From Chara braunii (lineage: Eukaryota; Streptophyta; Charophyceae; Charales; Characeae): 38,881 bases of DNA. Under the pieces are notes generated by a model, which saw nothing but the letters and a program-made list of their open reading frames with translations, was not told the DNA's origin and made no database searches. The DNA is taken from the NCBI GenBank assembly GCA_003427395.1, contig BFEA01000373.1:1043169-1082049 (forward strand), read 5' to 3'. A program made the position numbers and the translations under genes. Below are positions 21,201-30,581 of this stretch, one piece after another. How positions within the stretch are numbered: position 1 is the stretch's first letter; the number at the start of each line of letters is the position of its first letter.

Positions 21201-21291
21201 TAAGTTTTCTGCAAAACTCACTCCTCACGGTTATACTAAATTTCTCTTTCTTATCTACGCCTACGACGCATTTTCTGTCGACTCTGAATGA
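18263..21291 (+). pseudogene. Pol of element 1: RT, RNase H, integrase, chromodomain (multiple stops)
   Basis: RT: GWIRPS connector near 18527, motif A Asp kept (SNIDLKS near 18712), YLDD at 18899-18910. RNase H: TMDASQYEIGA near 19342, DHQTLQW near 19543, ADALSR near 19670. Integrase: degraded zinc finger near 19930-20050, first Asp in SIDFTG near 20137, second Asp in VSDRDTRF near 20314; the catalytic Glu position holds Ala (20430-20432). A chromodomain-like fold follows (about 21028-21170: EIDIIVSHEGKG, then YKVHF, then LKNAP). Stops include TGA at 18585, TAG near 18736 and 18760, TGA near 19381, paired stops at 20038-20043, and TAG at 20349 and 20781, plus at least three frameshifts. Pol would copy RNA and insert the cDNA; this copy cannot. 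Confidence 0.85.
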
Positions 21292-21319
21292 GTTACTCGC
21301 TCGAAGGGACCTCGCTCTT

Positions 21320-21329
21320 GAGAGGGGGG
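21320..21329 (+). promoter_or_regulatory. Polypurine tract of element 1
   Basis: GAGAGGGGGG directly precedes a TGGCCCGCC LTR start. Elements 2 and 3 have the same arrangement (AAGGAAGGGGGGG then TGTTGC; AAGGAGGGG... then TGGCAT). It would prime plus-strand DNA synthesis. Confidence 0.7.
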
Positions 21330-22238
21330 TGGCCCGCCAAAACACAAACTGAGAACACTGCTGATTTCTGGGATTTTCCGCTGGAATGAATGCGTTGTTG
21401 AGATTCTCGCATTCTGCTGTGGTTTCCAAGTCTGTGTGTGTGTGTGTGTGCCTGCTGGTTTGTGTGCCTGTCTGAGTGCTTGTCTGCTGAGTGTATGTGT
21501 GACCCGCAAGGGTACTTGTTGGTTGAAAGGCCCCATAGGGCCGGTACTTACCTGTGGCCGTGACTTTGAGGGTTGCAGCGGGGAAAACACTCAAGTAGCG
21601 GGGCTAGCCCCATGACACTTAGAGCAGCGGAAATAACACTCGAGTAGCAGGTAGGCCAGTACCACTCAAGTAGTGGTAGGACTGTCGGGTACTGGAGGCC
21701 GAGCAGAAGAAGACAAAAAATAACATTTTTAGAGGCCCAGGCCATTAGGCTGCTATATCTTCCGAAGGAGCAAGCAGCTCCTCCCCATTTGCGGTACGTA
21801 AGGATTGGCGACATGCTGTTGCAGCCAAGCGCTGGACTTGGGCAGCGTTGCCTGGACGTGACGAGCAGCTGGGCGCTCAGCCTGTCTATGGCGAGCAACC
21901 CGGCCTGTGGAGGAGGAAGAAGGGGGCGAAGGAGGAGAGTGCAAGGTACGTACCTGGCTATGGTGGACACCATCTTCATCACCTTGTTGGGCGCTGCATT
22001 TGGAAGGCCCCAGTTCGGGTAGTGCCACACCAAGGAAGCTTGAGGCAGAGTCGGGCATGGCGGCTTAGTCAGCAGCGGCATAGCTGCTTTGGGTTGTCCT
22101 TTGGACAGGAGTGCAACGACATAGCTGCTTTGCGTTGTCCTTTGCACAGGAGGGCAAAGCTCTTAGTAGTCCACCATAGCCTAGGCATGTGAGAGGTGGA
22201 AGAAGGGGGGAAAGCCATAATTATGGTGGACCTATTGT
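21330..22238 (+). repeat. 3' LTR of element 1
   Basis: Starts TGGCCCGCC after the polypurine tract and ends where the repeat with 16776-17180 ends. It holds a short (TG)n tract (about 21432-21450) and three CACTCRAGTAGYRG-like words (about 21589, 21629, 21663). A GCTATATC word near 21751 is the only TATA-like candidate. The base after its end begins the LINE fragment. Confidence 0.7.
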
Positions 22239-23100
22239 CCGAGTTCTTTTACTCTTTGATCTTAGGGTTGATGCTTGCATTCTGATGTGAAGAGAGTTTT
22301 GATATAATCTCTTTCTATTTTTGTACATGCTGCTGTAGATGTCTCGAGTGAGTATTGGTCCCCTTGGGGATCACAGAGAGCTTCAATGATCGAACGACCG
22401 ACTCTGACTTTTGCCATAGCAAAAAATATGGCATCCATAACCCCTTTTGTATTATAGCCTTTCATCTTTCCTCTGATTCTAACCTCTTGCCAGCGATATT
22501 CGATACATTTCAAGATTTTAGATTCGAGCTCATTTATTTCTTGAGAGATCTCGTTTAGTTTGATTTCTTGTTCCGACTATATTTCTTGTTGTTTCAACTG
22601 GTGAAGTTGTTGTTGTAGATTGATTTCCTGCAGATGGCGTTGCTGAGCAAGCAGTTTGGAATATTCATTGCATTTACGGCCCAAAAACAATAGGCCGTTG
22701 TTGAACCACCGAATATCATCATGGATAAGATCCTTCTGTTTTCTCCAGAAAGACCATACATCTTTTAAATAAACATTTAAACTGATTAATGTTGAAGAGC
22801 GAAGTGTTTAATTTATAAAACCCTCTGCCCTAATCCATTTTTTTCCTGAACGACAGTAAGGTTACGTTCATGGCGTGATCAAGACCAGGAAAAACGCTCT
22901 GCGAGAAGATTTCTGCTAACTGGAGCGCACCTTCCAGCTCTTCTGACATTAGGATTAAATCTATTCGAGACTTCGAGGCTTTGGTTGTTTGAGTCTTTCT
23001 CAAACAAGTATAAACTCTTTTTGTTGGGTGAAGTCGTCTATATGCATAAAAAAGATTCAATGACTGATAGAGACCTTCAATGATTTGTTCATTTATTTTT
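22239..23100 (-). pseudogene. LINE fragment: end of AP-type endonuclease and linker before RT
   Basis: Read on the minus strand, 23060-22830 encodes the C-terminal part of an apurinic/apyrimidinic-type endonuclease. It has a YRRLHPTKRVYTC block, the SRIDLIL signature, then LDHAMNVTL, which matches the Asp-His end motif (usually SDH). This is the target-nicking domain of L1-like LINEs. After frameshifts and stops the sequence continues as the Lys/Glu-rich linker usual between endonuclease and RT (22513-22262). RT itself is absent because element 1's LTR starts at 22238. The endonuclease N-terminus is cut off towards 23100. Confidence 0.65.
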
Positions 23101-23161
23101 ATATAAACTGGGCAGGGTGAGGGGATGTGCCAGCGATCTAGTTGCCTATTTGGAGGTCGTC
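23101..23161. other. Joint between LINE fragment and element 2
   Basis: About 60 bases match neither the LINE reading nor the 3' LTR of element 2. They mark the breakpoint where the first 422 bases of element 2's 5' LTR are missing. Confidence 0.4.
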
Positions 23162-24169
23162 AGACCGACTTGCCCTGAAACAAGCACGTTCGAGCATTGG
23201 CAGGAGCGACCTGCCCTGAAGCTTCCCCAGGGCCTAACACGTTCAGGCATTGGCAAGAGCAGCCTCCTGGACGGGCCAGCACTATATAAGACTGGCCCGC
23301 CCTACAGGTAGGTAGAGGGAGACTGCCCAGACACTCAGACGTGCACTTCTACAGGCAAGGAGTAGTCTTCAGCATTCGGCAACATCACTCTGAAGCGTTG
23401 CAGTAGTAGTAGTAGCGTTAACTATAGTCTTCAGCGCTGGGCGCTAGTAGGAGGTAGAATAGCGTTGGGGGGAGATAGAGATTAGGCGGAGGCCAGGGAG
23501 ACTTACCTGCAGTGTCATAGCTCCAGCTCGCCATTGAGGTACCTGCAGCACAGCGCCATCATCACACGTGAGTACCTGGCACTTGGAAAAGAGAGAGAGA
23601 AAAAAAAAAAAAAAAACTACTTTTTCTTCCTCTTCTCAGTCCACCATCTCTCTCTTACCCTCTCGCTACTTGTCTTCACTGCACCAGCAGACTACGAGAG
23701 TGAGAGTGGTTACTTGCAGAGGATACATGTAAAGGTTGCAACGGGCATGTGGCCCAGGATCTGATTCGACGTTTTTTGAGGCAGGCATTGTTTGGACGTC
23801 GGCAAGGGACTATTTTGGACTTCGCTATTGCGATCTTAGTCTTCTCCCTCGCCTCCATCTTCTTCCTTTCTCCCCCTCCATCTCTCATCCGTGGTATCTC
23901 CCCATGTGTGTGTAAAGGGAGGGACCTTCTTTTGTGTATGAGGTCCCTCCTCTTCTTCTCACATGTGTGATGCATGATGGGATGTAGTGACAGTCCAGGT
24001 CAGGTCAGGACTTATCTCAAAATCTTCCGTTGTGCTATCAAATGCCATTTTTCATGTATCGGGATGTACCTTGTCTGTTGATGTTTCACTAATAGTATAT
24101 TGTCCATTAGTTCTTTTCATCACATTGCGGATCCTTGGGTGAACACAAAGCCTAACTGGGCATGTAACA
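23162..24169 (+). repeat. 5' LTR of element 2, left-truncated
   Basis: Matches 31004 onward of the 3' LTR and ends in CA two bases before the PBS. It contains a TATA box, AGCGY-type hairpins (for example 23433-23445), a GA/A-rich run (23588-23615) and a pyrimidine-rich U5. Confidence 0.85.
23272..23299 (+). promoter_or_regulatory. LTR core promoter: TATA box in the loop of an 8-bp stem
   Basis: TATATAAG (23283-23290) sits between CGGGCCAG (23272-23279) and its exact reverse complement CTGGCCCG (23292-23299). The 3' LTR keeps the TATA box at 31125-31132 and 7 of the 8 stem pairs. Transcription would start some 25-35 bases downstream. Confidence 0.7.
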
Positions 24170-24171
24170 GT

Positions 24172-24183
24172 TGGTATCGGAGC
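24172..24183 (+). promoter_or_regulatory. Primer-binding site for initiator-Met tRNA
   Basis: TGGTATCGGAGC differs from the plant consensus TGGTATCAGAGC by one base and lies two bases after the LTR's terminal CA. It would anneal the tRNA that primes minus-strand cDNA. Confidence 0.9.
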
Positions 24184-25023
24184 ACCGCACGTGAATCAGG
24201 ACAACCTGATCTGGCACGTGTGCGGGGGACTAATTAGTTGATTAGTCTCGATTGATCGATTGATTGATTAGAGTACATTAGGTAGCCCCCAAAATCACGA
24301 TTTTGACTTAACTGCCGAAAATCGATTTTTTTTTTCTGTTCTTGGGTTTTGTTTTCCTGCTATTTCTGTTGTGGACAATCGCAATAGCGCAACACCTGAA
24401 ATTTCCGTTTTCATTTCATTCTGAAAATTCGAAATTTCACTGTTGGAAATCCGAAATATTTTTTTCAAAAATTTCGATTCCGCATTTCCTGTCACTTAGA
24501 AATCTAGAATACTTTTTTCGGAGTCCGTCTTTTTTCGAAACGGTACGGGAAAATCCCTCTGGTTGTTACCACTTTCCAAACTGCACATACTCTCATCTAA
24601 GTAATTCCGAATATTTTTTTATTTTTTTCCGCTAATCATTTGCAGTCTGAAAGTTCAAAAAAAAATTCAGTGATAATTTCGCACTTCAGGGGAGATTGGG
24701 AGACTTACTGAACTTGCAAACTCGAGATTTTTTTTGTGGCTGTTATTTTCTCGATTTTTTATGCAAAGTTCAAACTTTTCGTTCTTGATTAGTGGCTCCT
24801 TATCTGGGCGATTTATCCCACCCACCTACGTTGTTGCCCTCTGGTCTACTCTTCTTCTTCATCTGAGTTCGGGTACCCCTACTACGGCATTGGTAAGTTG
24901 CCACGTCAGCAGACCACATCAGCAGGACACATCAACAGACAATCATGCCACGTCAACAGCAGGGAGTGCCACGTCAGCAGTCCTCCGGCCTAGTCTATGC
25001 TCACGCACTCTCACACAGTCGTC
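24184..25023 (+). other. Untranslated leader of element 2
   Basis: Between PBS and gag. It contains GATT/GATC repeats (24238-24270), a long A+T-rich stretch with recurring GAAAATTTC/CATTTC words (24290-24700), then the CCACGTCA repeats. The inverted interior of element 3 has the same order of blocks. Confidence 0.7.
24897..24985 (+). repeat. TGCCACGTCAGCAG repeats upstream of gag
   Basis: About five copies, starting near 24898, 24912, 24925, 24944 and 24966, run up to within 40 bases of the gag start. The reverse complement TGACGTGGCA is a bZIP/UPRE-type word. A larger array of the same word precedes gag in element 3. Confidence 0.8.
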
Positions 25024-26610
25024 ATGGACCAAAAGGCAGGGGAAACGGACGAGGCCTATCAGACCCGGTTGTTGGACATGCTCGCCGAGGTCAAGGAACG
25101 GTCGGACGGTGCAGCAGCCGCGACAAAGAAGAAGGCAGAAGACGCAGAAAACGTGCATCTGCTGGCAATCGAGCAACAACGCCAGCAGGACGAGGCAGCA
25201 GCCAAGGCTGCAGATGAAGAACGAATGCAACGACGCAAAAAGATCTTCAACGGGGAGCGAGCATTACTCGCAATGGCAGTGAACTAGCGTACCGAGGGCG
25301 AGGATGATAAAATGGAAGAGAGCGAAAGCAAGATCGCTCTCCTCCTCTCCCATCTCATGGACCTCCTGGCAACGTGCATTGCACAACAGCAGGACATCCA
25401 CAACCTCGATGCTGCGGTGCAGAATCACAAACGGGCATTGGACCAAGTCAACAGCCGCCTCCAGCAAGCAGAGCAACAACGCGTCACCACCTCCGTCTCC
25501 AGCTCCTCCAACACCTCCGACCGCCTCAAGGCATTGAAGATTGACTTCAGAGCCCTCAAGGACGGCGTGCAGTCACAACAATCCGCCACGCAACAACTGG
25601 AGCAGCGGATCTGTGCTGCCGCCGCCAACCCGAGTTCGACACTTCGTGAGACGACTCCAAAGTTCGACGGTCAGGAGATCTTCTGCGATTCGACGAAGAC
25701 GACACTTCGTGAGACAACTCCAAAGTTTGACGGTCAGGAGATCTTCTGGGATTCGACGAAGACGGACCCGATGTCGCGGTTCCGCAAGTTTTAACTCACG
25801 TTGCAGCTACACCACATCAGCAAGCACAAACACCATGCATACTTATACTCCCGGTCGGGAGGCGCGTGTCAAGCATGGTTGGACAACCTCTTGTCCAAGT
25901 ACGGTGTGGTAGCTATAGAGTTACACACCAAGATCAATTGGGACGATCTAAAGGCAGCATGGCATAAGCGGTTCCAAGTAGAGCCGCCGGAGATCAAGGT
26001 CATGGACAAGTTGACGACCTTCGAACAAGGCTTGCTGCCGAGTGTTCACTGGATTGCCGAGTACCAACACTTGACATTCGTCTCAGACGTTCAAATGGGC
26101 TTCAAGGCCATCAAACACTACTTCATCTTGAGGTCGTGTCCGACGTTGGGCAATGCCTTGACTCACGTCGACGACACCATGATGACAACAACAGATCTCT
26201 TTGACAAGGCCTCGCATATTATTGTCACGAACAAGGAGGCCAAGAACTTCAACCGTTCGTCTGTGACAGGCCCGAGCAGAGACCAGCATTGGTCGAAAGT
26301 GGCCGTGGTCGCGGTGGCGACGCCAAACGACCGAACTAGCAAGGTCGTGTCTGCCACTGAAGGGGACAGACTCGCAGCCGCTCGGGATGGTGGCCGCCCT
26401 GGCAAAGGCCGAGGACGCGGCAAACGGAAGACAAACACCACATCTATCCCCGGGCCTGGCGCACCAGCTCCAGCCCCATGGTTCCACTACGGGATCTCGG
26501 AGCAAGCTTACAAGCAACACACGAGATTCTGGTATTGTTTGTGGTCTAATAGCGATCTCCACGAGACAGTGGGCTCCCCGTCGAAAGACAAAGGCAAATC
26601 GGGAAACTGA
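25024..26610 (+). pseudogene. gag: Gag of element 2 (two in-frame stops)
   Basis: One frame from the Met at 25024 to the TGA at 26608, broken by TAG at 25285 and TAA at 25792. The N-terminus (about residues 20-85) is an Ala/Glu/Arg coiled coil, and a second coiled coil follows the first stop (25312-25560). A 63-base tandem duplication (25638-25700, 25701-25763) repeats 21 residues around PKFDGQEIF. The capsid-like part (25801-26230) has the WLDNL...W..L...F pattern usual for gypsy Gag. The knuckle near 26540-26585 reads C-x2-S-x4-H-x4-S, so two of three Cys are lost. Gag would assemble the particle and bind the RNA. The start at 25024, not the upstream Met at 24997, matches element 3's Gag. 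Confidence 0.85.
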
Positions 26611-26657
26611 GCGCCGCCGAGAGTGATTCGACGACACTCTCGACGCCTTCAGAGCGG

Positions 26658-27524
26658 ATGGCTTCGTGGGTGACCGCCCTTCGTTCCAAGGCACAGGCGG
26701 AAGTCGATAATCCTCCTCTTTTGTATTCTTTTGAGGACTATGTTGCCCGGCTCGTTCCTACACTGGGTACTCAGGCCCAAGGACAAAACGTATGTGTGGC
26801 ATCTTCCCCGTCCGGCAGCGACAACTTATCGTCTTCAAGTGGTTCTTTACAGAATTCGGCGCGCGAGTTCAACATAAAGGTATTAGACCCGCTCACGTCC
26901 GAGGATTTCGCATGGCTTCCTCTCCCAACCACGGGCTGCTTGTCGGGACCACAATGTGCAGCACTATGCGCTCATCTTCACACGTATTTATCCTTCTATG
27001 CACCACCAACTTCGCCGATGGAGGACGAAGTCATGGTGGGGGGCATCCTTGCGTATGTTACCATGGTGGCCCGCAAGTTTCACAAGCAGCGGTACGATGA
27101 CAACAACGCACTGCTCCTGTATGTCCGCATCCAAGTTGGGCAAGCGTCCTGCAGCGCTTTGCTGGATAGCGGCGCGTCTCACAATTTCATGAGCCAAACC
27201 TTTATGCAAAGGGCTGGCCTTGGCGCACAAGTTCCGAGGAAGGCAAACCCAACGACGATCAAGTTGGCGGACGGAAGGACGCAACAACTTATCGACCGCT
27301 CCATCGAGGCCGTACCGGTGTATTTCGCACCTCATGCACGCGAACCGGTGACGTTCAACATTTTGAACACAGACTTCGACATTATTTTGGGAATGCCTTG
27401 GCTTGCAAGTGCGGATCACACGGTCAACTTCCACTGGTGGACTCTTACCGTTCGCGACGCCTTTGCGCCGAAGTGTCGTGTACCATTTCTCTTCCGCACC
27501 CTTCGATCCGGTGCCAAGTGGTGA
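26658..27524 (+). pseudogene. pol: Pol of element 2, part 1: linker and aspartic protease
   Basis: A 288-codon frame in a different phase from gag, with no overlap to gag's stop. After a low-complexity N-terminal linker the protease signature ALLDSGASHNF appears with catalytic Asp at 27165-27167, followed by DIILGMPWL (27379-27405), the second conserved strand of retropepsins. The protease would cut Gag-Pol. The reading runs off after a one-base shift near 27475, where the homologous sequence continues in another frame. This part looks intact by motif. Confidence 0.85.
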
Positions 27525-28408
27525 CGACCAAGTCGTTCCGGGCTACTTGTGCTTACGAGCAGCCCGACGGGATAGGCCTATGTTTCCTACGGACCGTCGC
27601 AGTAGCCGACTCTTCACCTACGGACTTGTCTTCGGACCCCCATGTGGTGCGGTTGCTTGACGAGTTCGCTGACATCTTCGAGTCACCTACCGGTGTGGTG
27701 CCAGATCGGCCGATCATTCACGATATCATTCTTGAGGCCGATGTTATGCCGCCGAAAGGTTGCATTTATCGCACGAGCGAGGAGGAGCTTACGGTCAAGG
27801 GTTGGATCCGCCCTAGCAGCTCCCCTTATGGAGCACCCGTTCTCTTCGTACGGAAAAGGAACAAGGATCTAGGACTATGTATGGATTACCGCAAGCTCAA
27901 CGCGCAAACCGTCAAGAATGCGAGGCCTCTTCCTCGTATTGAAGATCTTCTTGAGCGATTGGGCGACACAAAGTACTTTTCCAAGTTGAAACTGAAATCG
28001 GGCTATCATCAAATTTGGATCGGCCTGAAGGATCGCTACAAAACCGCATTCAAGATGCGGTATGGGCATTTTGAGTGGGTAATCATACCTTTTGGCCTCC
28101 CCAATGCCCCGACGACCTTCCAAGCGGCAATGACCAACGATTTTCGTGCGATGCTGGACCGATTTGTGTTGGTCTACCTCGATGATATCCTTGTCTATGG
28201 CCGAACCTTGGAGGATGATCTTGAGCACCTTCGACGAGTGTTGGAGACACTCCGCCACACCAAGTTCAAAGCTAACCACGACAAGTGTGAATTTGTCCGG
28301 CAAGAGCTGGAGTACTTGGGTCATTATGTCACACCGGAGGGTATCGGCCCGTTGTCGAAAAAGATTCAAGCCATCCAAGAGTGTGGCTGGAGCCGTGAAT
28401 TGTCATGA
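27475..28408 (+). pseudogene. pol: Pol of element 2, part 2: reverse transcriptase with lost motif-A Asp
   Basis: This frame includes the connector PDRPIIHDI, GCIYRTSEEEL, GWIRPSSSPYGAPVLF and MDYRKLN. Motif A reads SKLKLKSG, with Lys (27989-27991) where the metal-binding Asp belongs. Motif B is PFGLPNAPTTFQ, and YLDD (28175-28186) is intact. The connector is several residues shorter than in element 3 just before GWIRPS. The frame ends at 28406-28408 after a second shift. The missing Asp alone predicts no polymerase activity. Confidence 0.9.
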
Positions 28409-30123
28409 ATGTCCGTTCGTTCCTTGGCCTTGCCGGCTACTACCAACGTTTCATCAAGGGCTATTCGAAGATCACAGCCCGCTTGACCAAGCTTCAATGC
28501 GAGGAGCGACAATTTGACTTTGATGTGGACGCACAGGAATCATTCTTGGCCCTCAAGGCCGCATTGTTATGCGCGGAGGTGTTGCACATCTATGATCCGT
28601 TGTTGCCGACACGTGTCACGACTGACACATCCGGCTATGGCATTGGGGCCGTCCTCGAGCAACATGATGGCATGGACTGGCACCCCATCGAGTACTTCAG
28701 CAAGAAGGCACCCGTTGTGCACTCGATTGATGACGCACGAAAGAAGGAATTATTGGCCTTCGTACACGCGCTCAAGCGGTGGCGACACTTCCTCCTTGGT
28801 CGAAGTCAATTCCGATGGGTAACGAACAACAATCCGTTGGTCTTTTACAAGACCCAAGACACTGTCAACAGCACCATCACCCAATGGATGGCTTTCATTG
28901 ACCAGTTCGACTTCTTTCCCGATCACATTCCGAGCGAGTCAAACCGTTTCGCGGATGCTCTTTCACGGCGTCCGGATCATTGCACTGCAGTCTACTCGAC
29001 TTTCGAGATTGATAACGACTTGCGGGACTGCTTCATCCGCGGCTACCAAGCCGACCCCGAGTTTCGCGACAAGTATGCGAATTGCCCATCTCCCAATCCG
29101 GCGCCTTCGCACTATCGGATCCAAAAGGGGTACTTGCTCGTCCACTCGCGGGGGAAGGATCTTCTTTGCGTACCAAGTGACTCTCACTTGCGTACACGGC
29201 TTCTTGGCGAGTTCCACGATGCTCCCGCCACCGGACACTTTGGAGTTAACCGTACGATTGACCGACTCGGCGAGCGTTTTTGGTGGCCCGGTCTCCTCGA
29301 CGACGTCACACGCTATTGTGAGTCATGCGAGGTTTGGCGACGTTGCAAATCCCGCAATCATCGTCTGTACGCCGAGTTGCGACCGTTACCAGTCCCCTTG
29401 CGCCCAAGGGAAGCGATTGCCATGGGCATCACCGGGTCGTTCCCCAAACACAAGACTGGTGTGGATGGGATTCTCACGGTGGTCGACCGACTCACCAAGT
29501 TCGCCATGTTTTTACCTTGTCGCTATCATGCCAAGGCACCGGAGTTGGCCGAGGTTCTTTACGCCGGTTGGATTCGAACCAACAGTTACCCCAAGGACAT
29601 CGTCTGCGACAGCGACACTCGGTTCATGCCCGATTTTTGGTTGACGCTCATTAAACAGTGGGGCTCATCTCTCAAGCCGAGTTCGGCTCGCCACCCCCAA
29701 ACCGATGGCCAAACGGAGAGAGCGCATCAGACCGCACAGGTTCTCCTTCGCACTCTCATCTGTCCCGACCAAAAGGATTGGGTTGAGTGGCTGCCGGATG
29801 TCGAGTTGGCATACAACTCGTCCATCCACCCGGCTATCGGGATGTCGCCCTTCGAATTCGAGCACGACTCACCGGTCACTTCTCCGTTGGACATGATTAT
29901 TCCGCGGACGACCGAGAGCGACGACCATCTTCTTTTCTTGCATCGGATGCAAGAGCTACTTATCAAGGCACGCGACCAAATGGCCAAGACGCAGCAACGT
30001 ATGAACCAACACGCAAATCGACACCGTCTTCCTTGCCCCTTCCGCGTCGGCGACCTTGTATGGGTGTTTGCCGCGGAATTCAGCCTCGAGCAAGATATCT
30101 CTCGCAAGCTCCTCTCGAAATAG
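28405..30123 (+). pseudogene. pol: Pol of element 2, part 3: RNase H and integrase
   Basis: An uninterrupted 572-codon frame. The RT thumb/RNase H part shows SFLGLAGYYQRF, TTDTSGYGIGAVL, KKELLAF, a TNNNPL motif where the Asp is Asn (28825-28827), and ADALSR. Integrase has a complete HHCC finger (ATGHFGVNRTI ... CESCEVW, about 29230-29340). The first catalytic position is Gly (GGC 29425-29427, in AMGITG); the second Asp (CDSDTRF) and the Glu (QTDGQTERAH) are kept. The frame ends at a TAG (30121-30123) in a spot where the homologous element 3 has Trp. Confidence 0.9.
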
Positions 30124-30540
30124 ATGGGGCCCTAGCCGATCGTGGCACCTGCTAGGGACGCACCCGAAGGACCTTCATTTGTCATTCAGGTGCCCGCCCA
30201 CTTGCCCGTCAACCGGGTCTTTCACTATTCCAAGTTGGCCCCTTACACGCCGGCCGAACATGATGACTTCCCGGGGCAACGACCTCAAGACCGACCCTCT
30301 ATGGACGGTTTTCAGGAGGTTGGCGACATCATCTCCCAGCGACGCTACAACAATAGGCCGACCGAGTTTTTGGTACATTTCGCATACTGCACCTATCGAG
30401 CTTACCGTTGAATGACCCATGCGGAACTGCAAGCGACAGCCACGGACGTGCTCATACGCTATGAACGGAAGCTGCAAGGCAAGCCGATATCTTCGGCTCC
30501 ACGTCGCACCCGCGCCTAGGTTCTACCTTCAGATCGTCGA
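30124..30540 (+). pseudogene. Integrase C-terminus and chromodomain-like tail of element 2
   Basis: Same frame as the preceding entry beyond its TAG, with a further TAG at 30133-30135 and a TGA near 30409. It reads PVNRVFHYSKLAPYTPA (the usual HPVFHVSKL block), then QEVGDIISQRRYNN, EFLVHF and, after the TGA, TDVLIRYERK. This is the order of a chromodomain, which in chromoviruses can steer integration to marked chromatin. Element 3 has the same tail in better condition. Confidence 0.7.
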
Positions 30541-30568
30541 CTTCGCCCTCGACCCGGCTTGACTTCAT

Positions 30569-30581
30569 AAGGAAGGGGGGG
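30569..30581 (+). promoter_or_regulatory. Polypurine tract of element 2
   Basis: AAGGAAGGGGGGG immediately precedes the TGTTGCATGC start of the 3' LTR. Confidence 0.85.

Larger units (their letters stand above)
16776..22238 (+). mobile_element. Element 1: degenerate Ty3/gypsy chromovirus
   Basis: A plus-strand LTR retrotransposon. Order: truncated 5' LTR (16776-17180), leader with a TTC-rich tract, Gag remnant, RT, RNase H, integrase, chromodomain, polypurine tract (21320-21329), 3' LTR (21330-22238). RT-RNase H-integrase order defines Ty3/gypsy, and the C-terminal chromodomain places it among chromoviruses. Many in-frame stops and frameshifts make it dead. No protease or Gag zinc knuckle is visible between 18101 and 18263, so that part seems deleted. 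The LTR segments are about 90% identical by eye, the oldest of the three elements here. Confidence 0.85.

Noticed and set aside
21548-22147. 199-codon minus frame
   Set aside because: Antisense of element 1's LTR; the same LTR copy at 16776 does not keep it open.
26083-26694. 203-codon minus-strand frame
   Set aside because: Exact antisense shadow of Gag; no domain.
28898-29644. 248-codon plus frame
   Set aside because: Out-of-frame shadow of the RNase H-integrase frame, rich in Ser/Arg with no motif.
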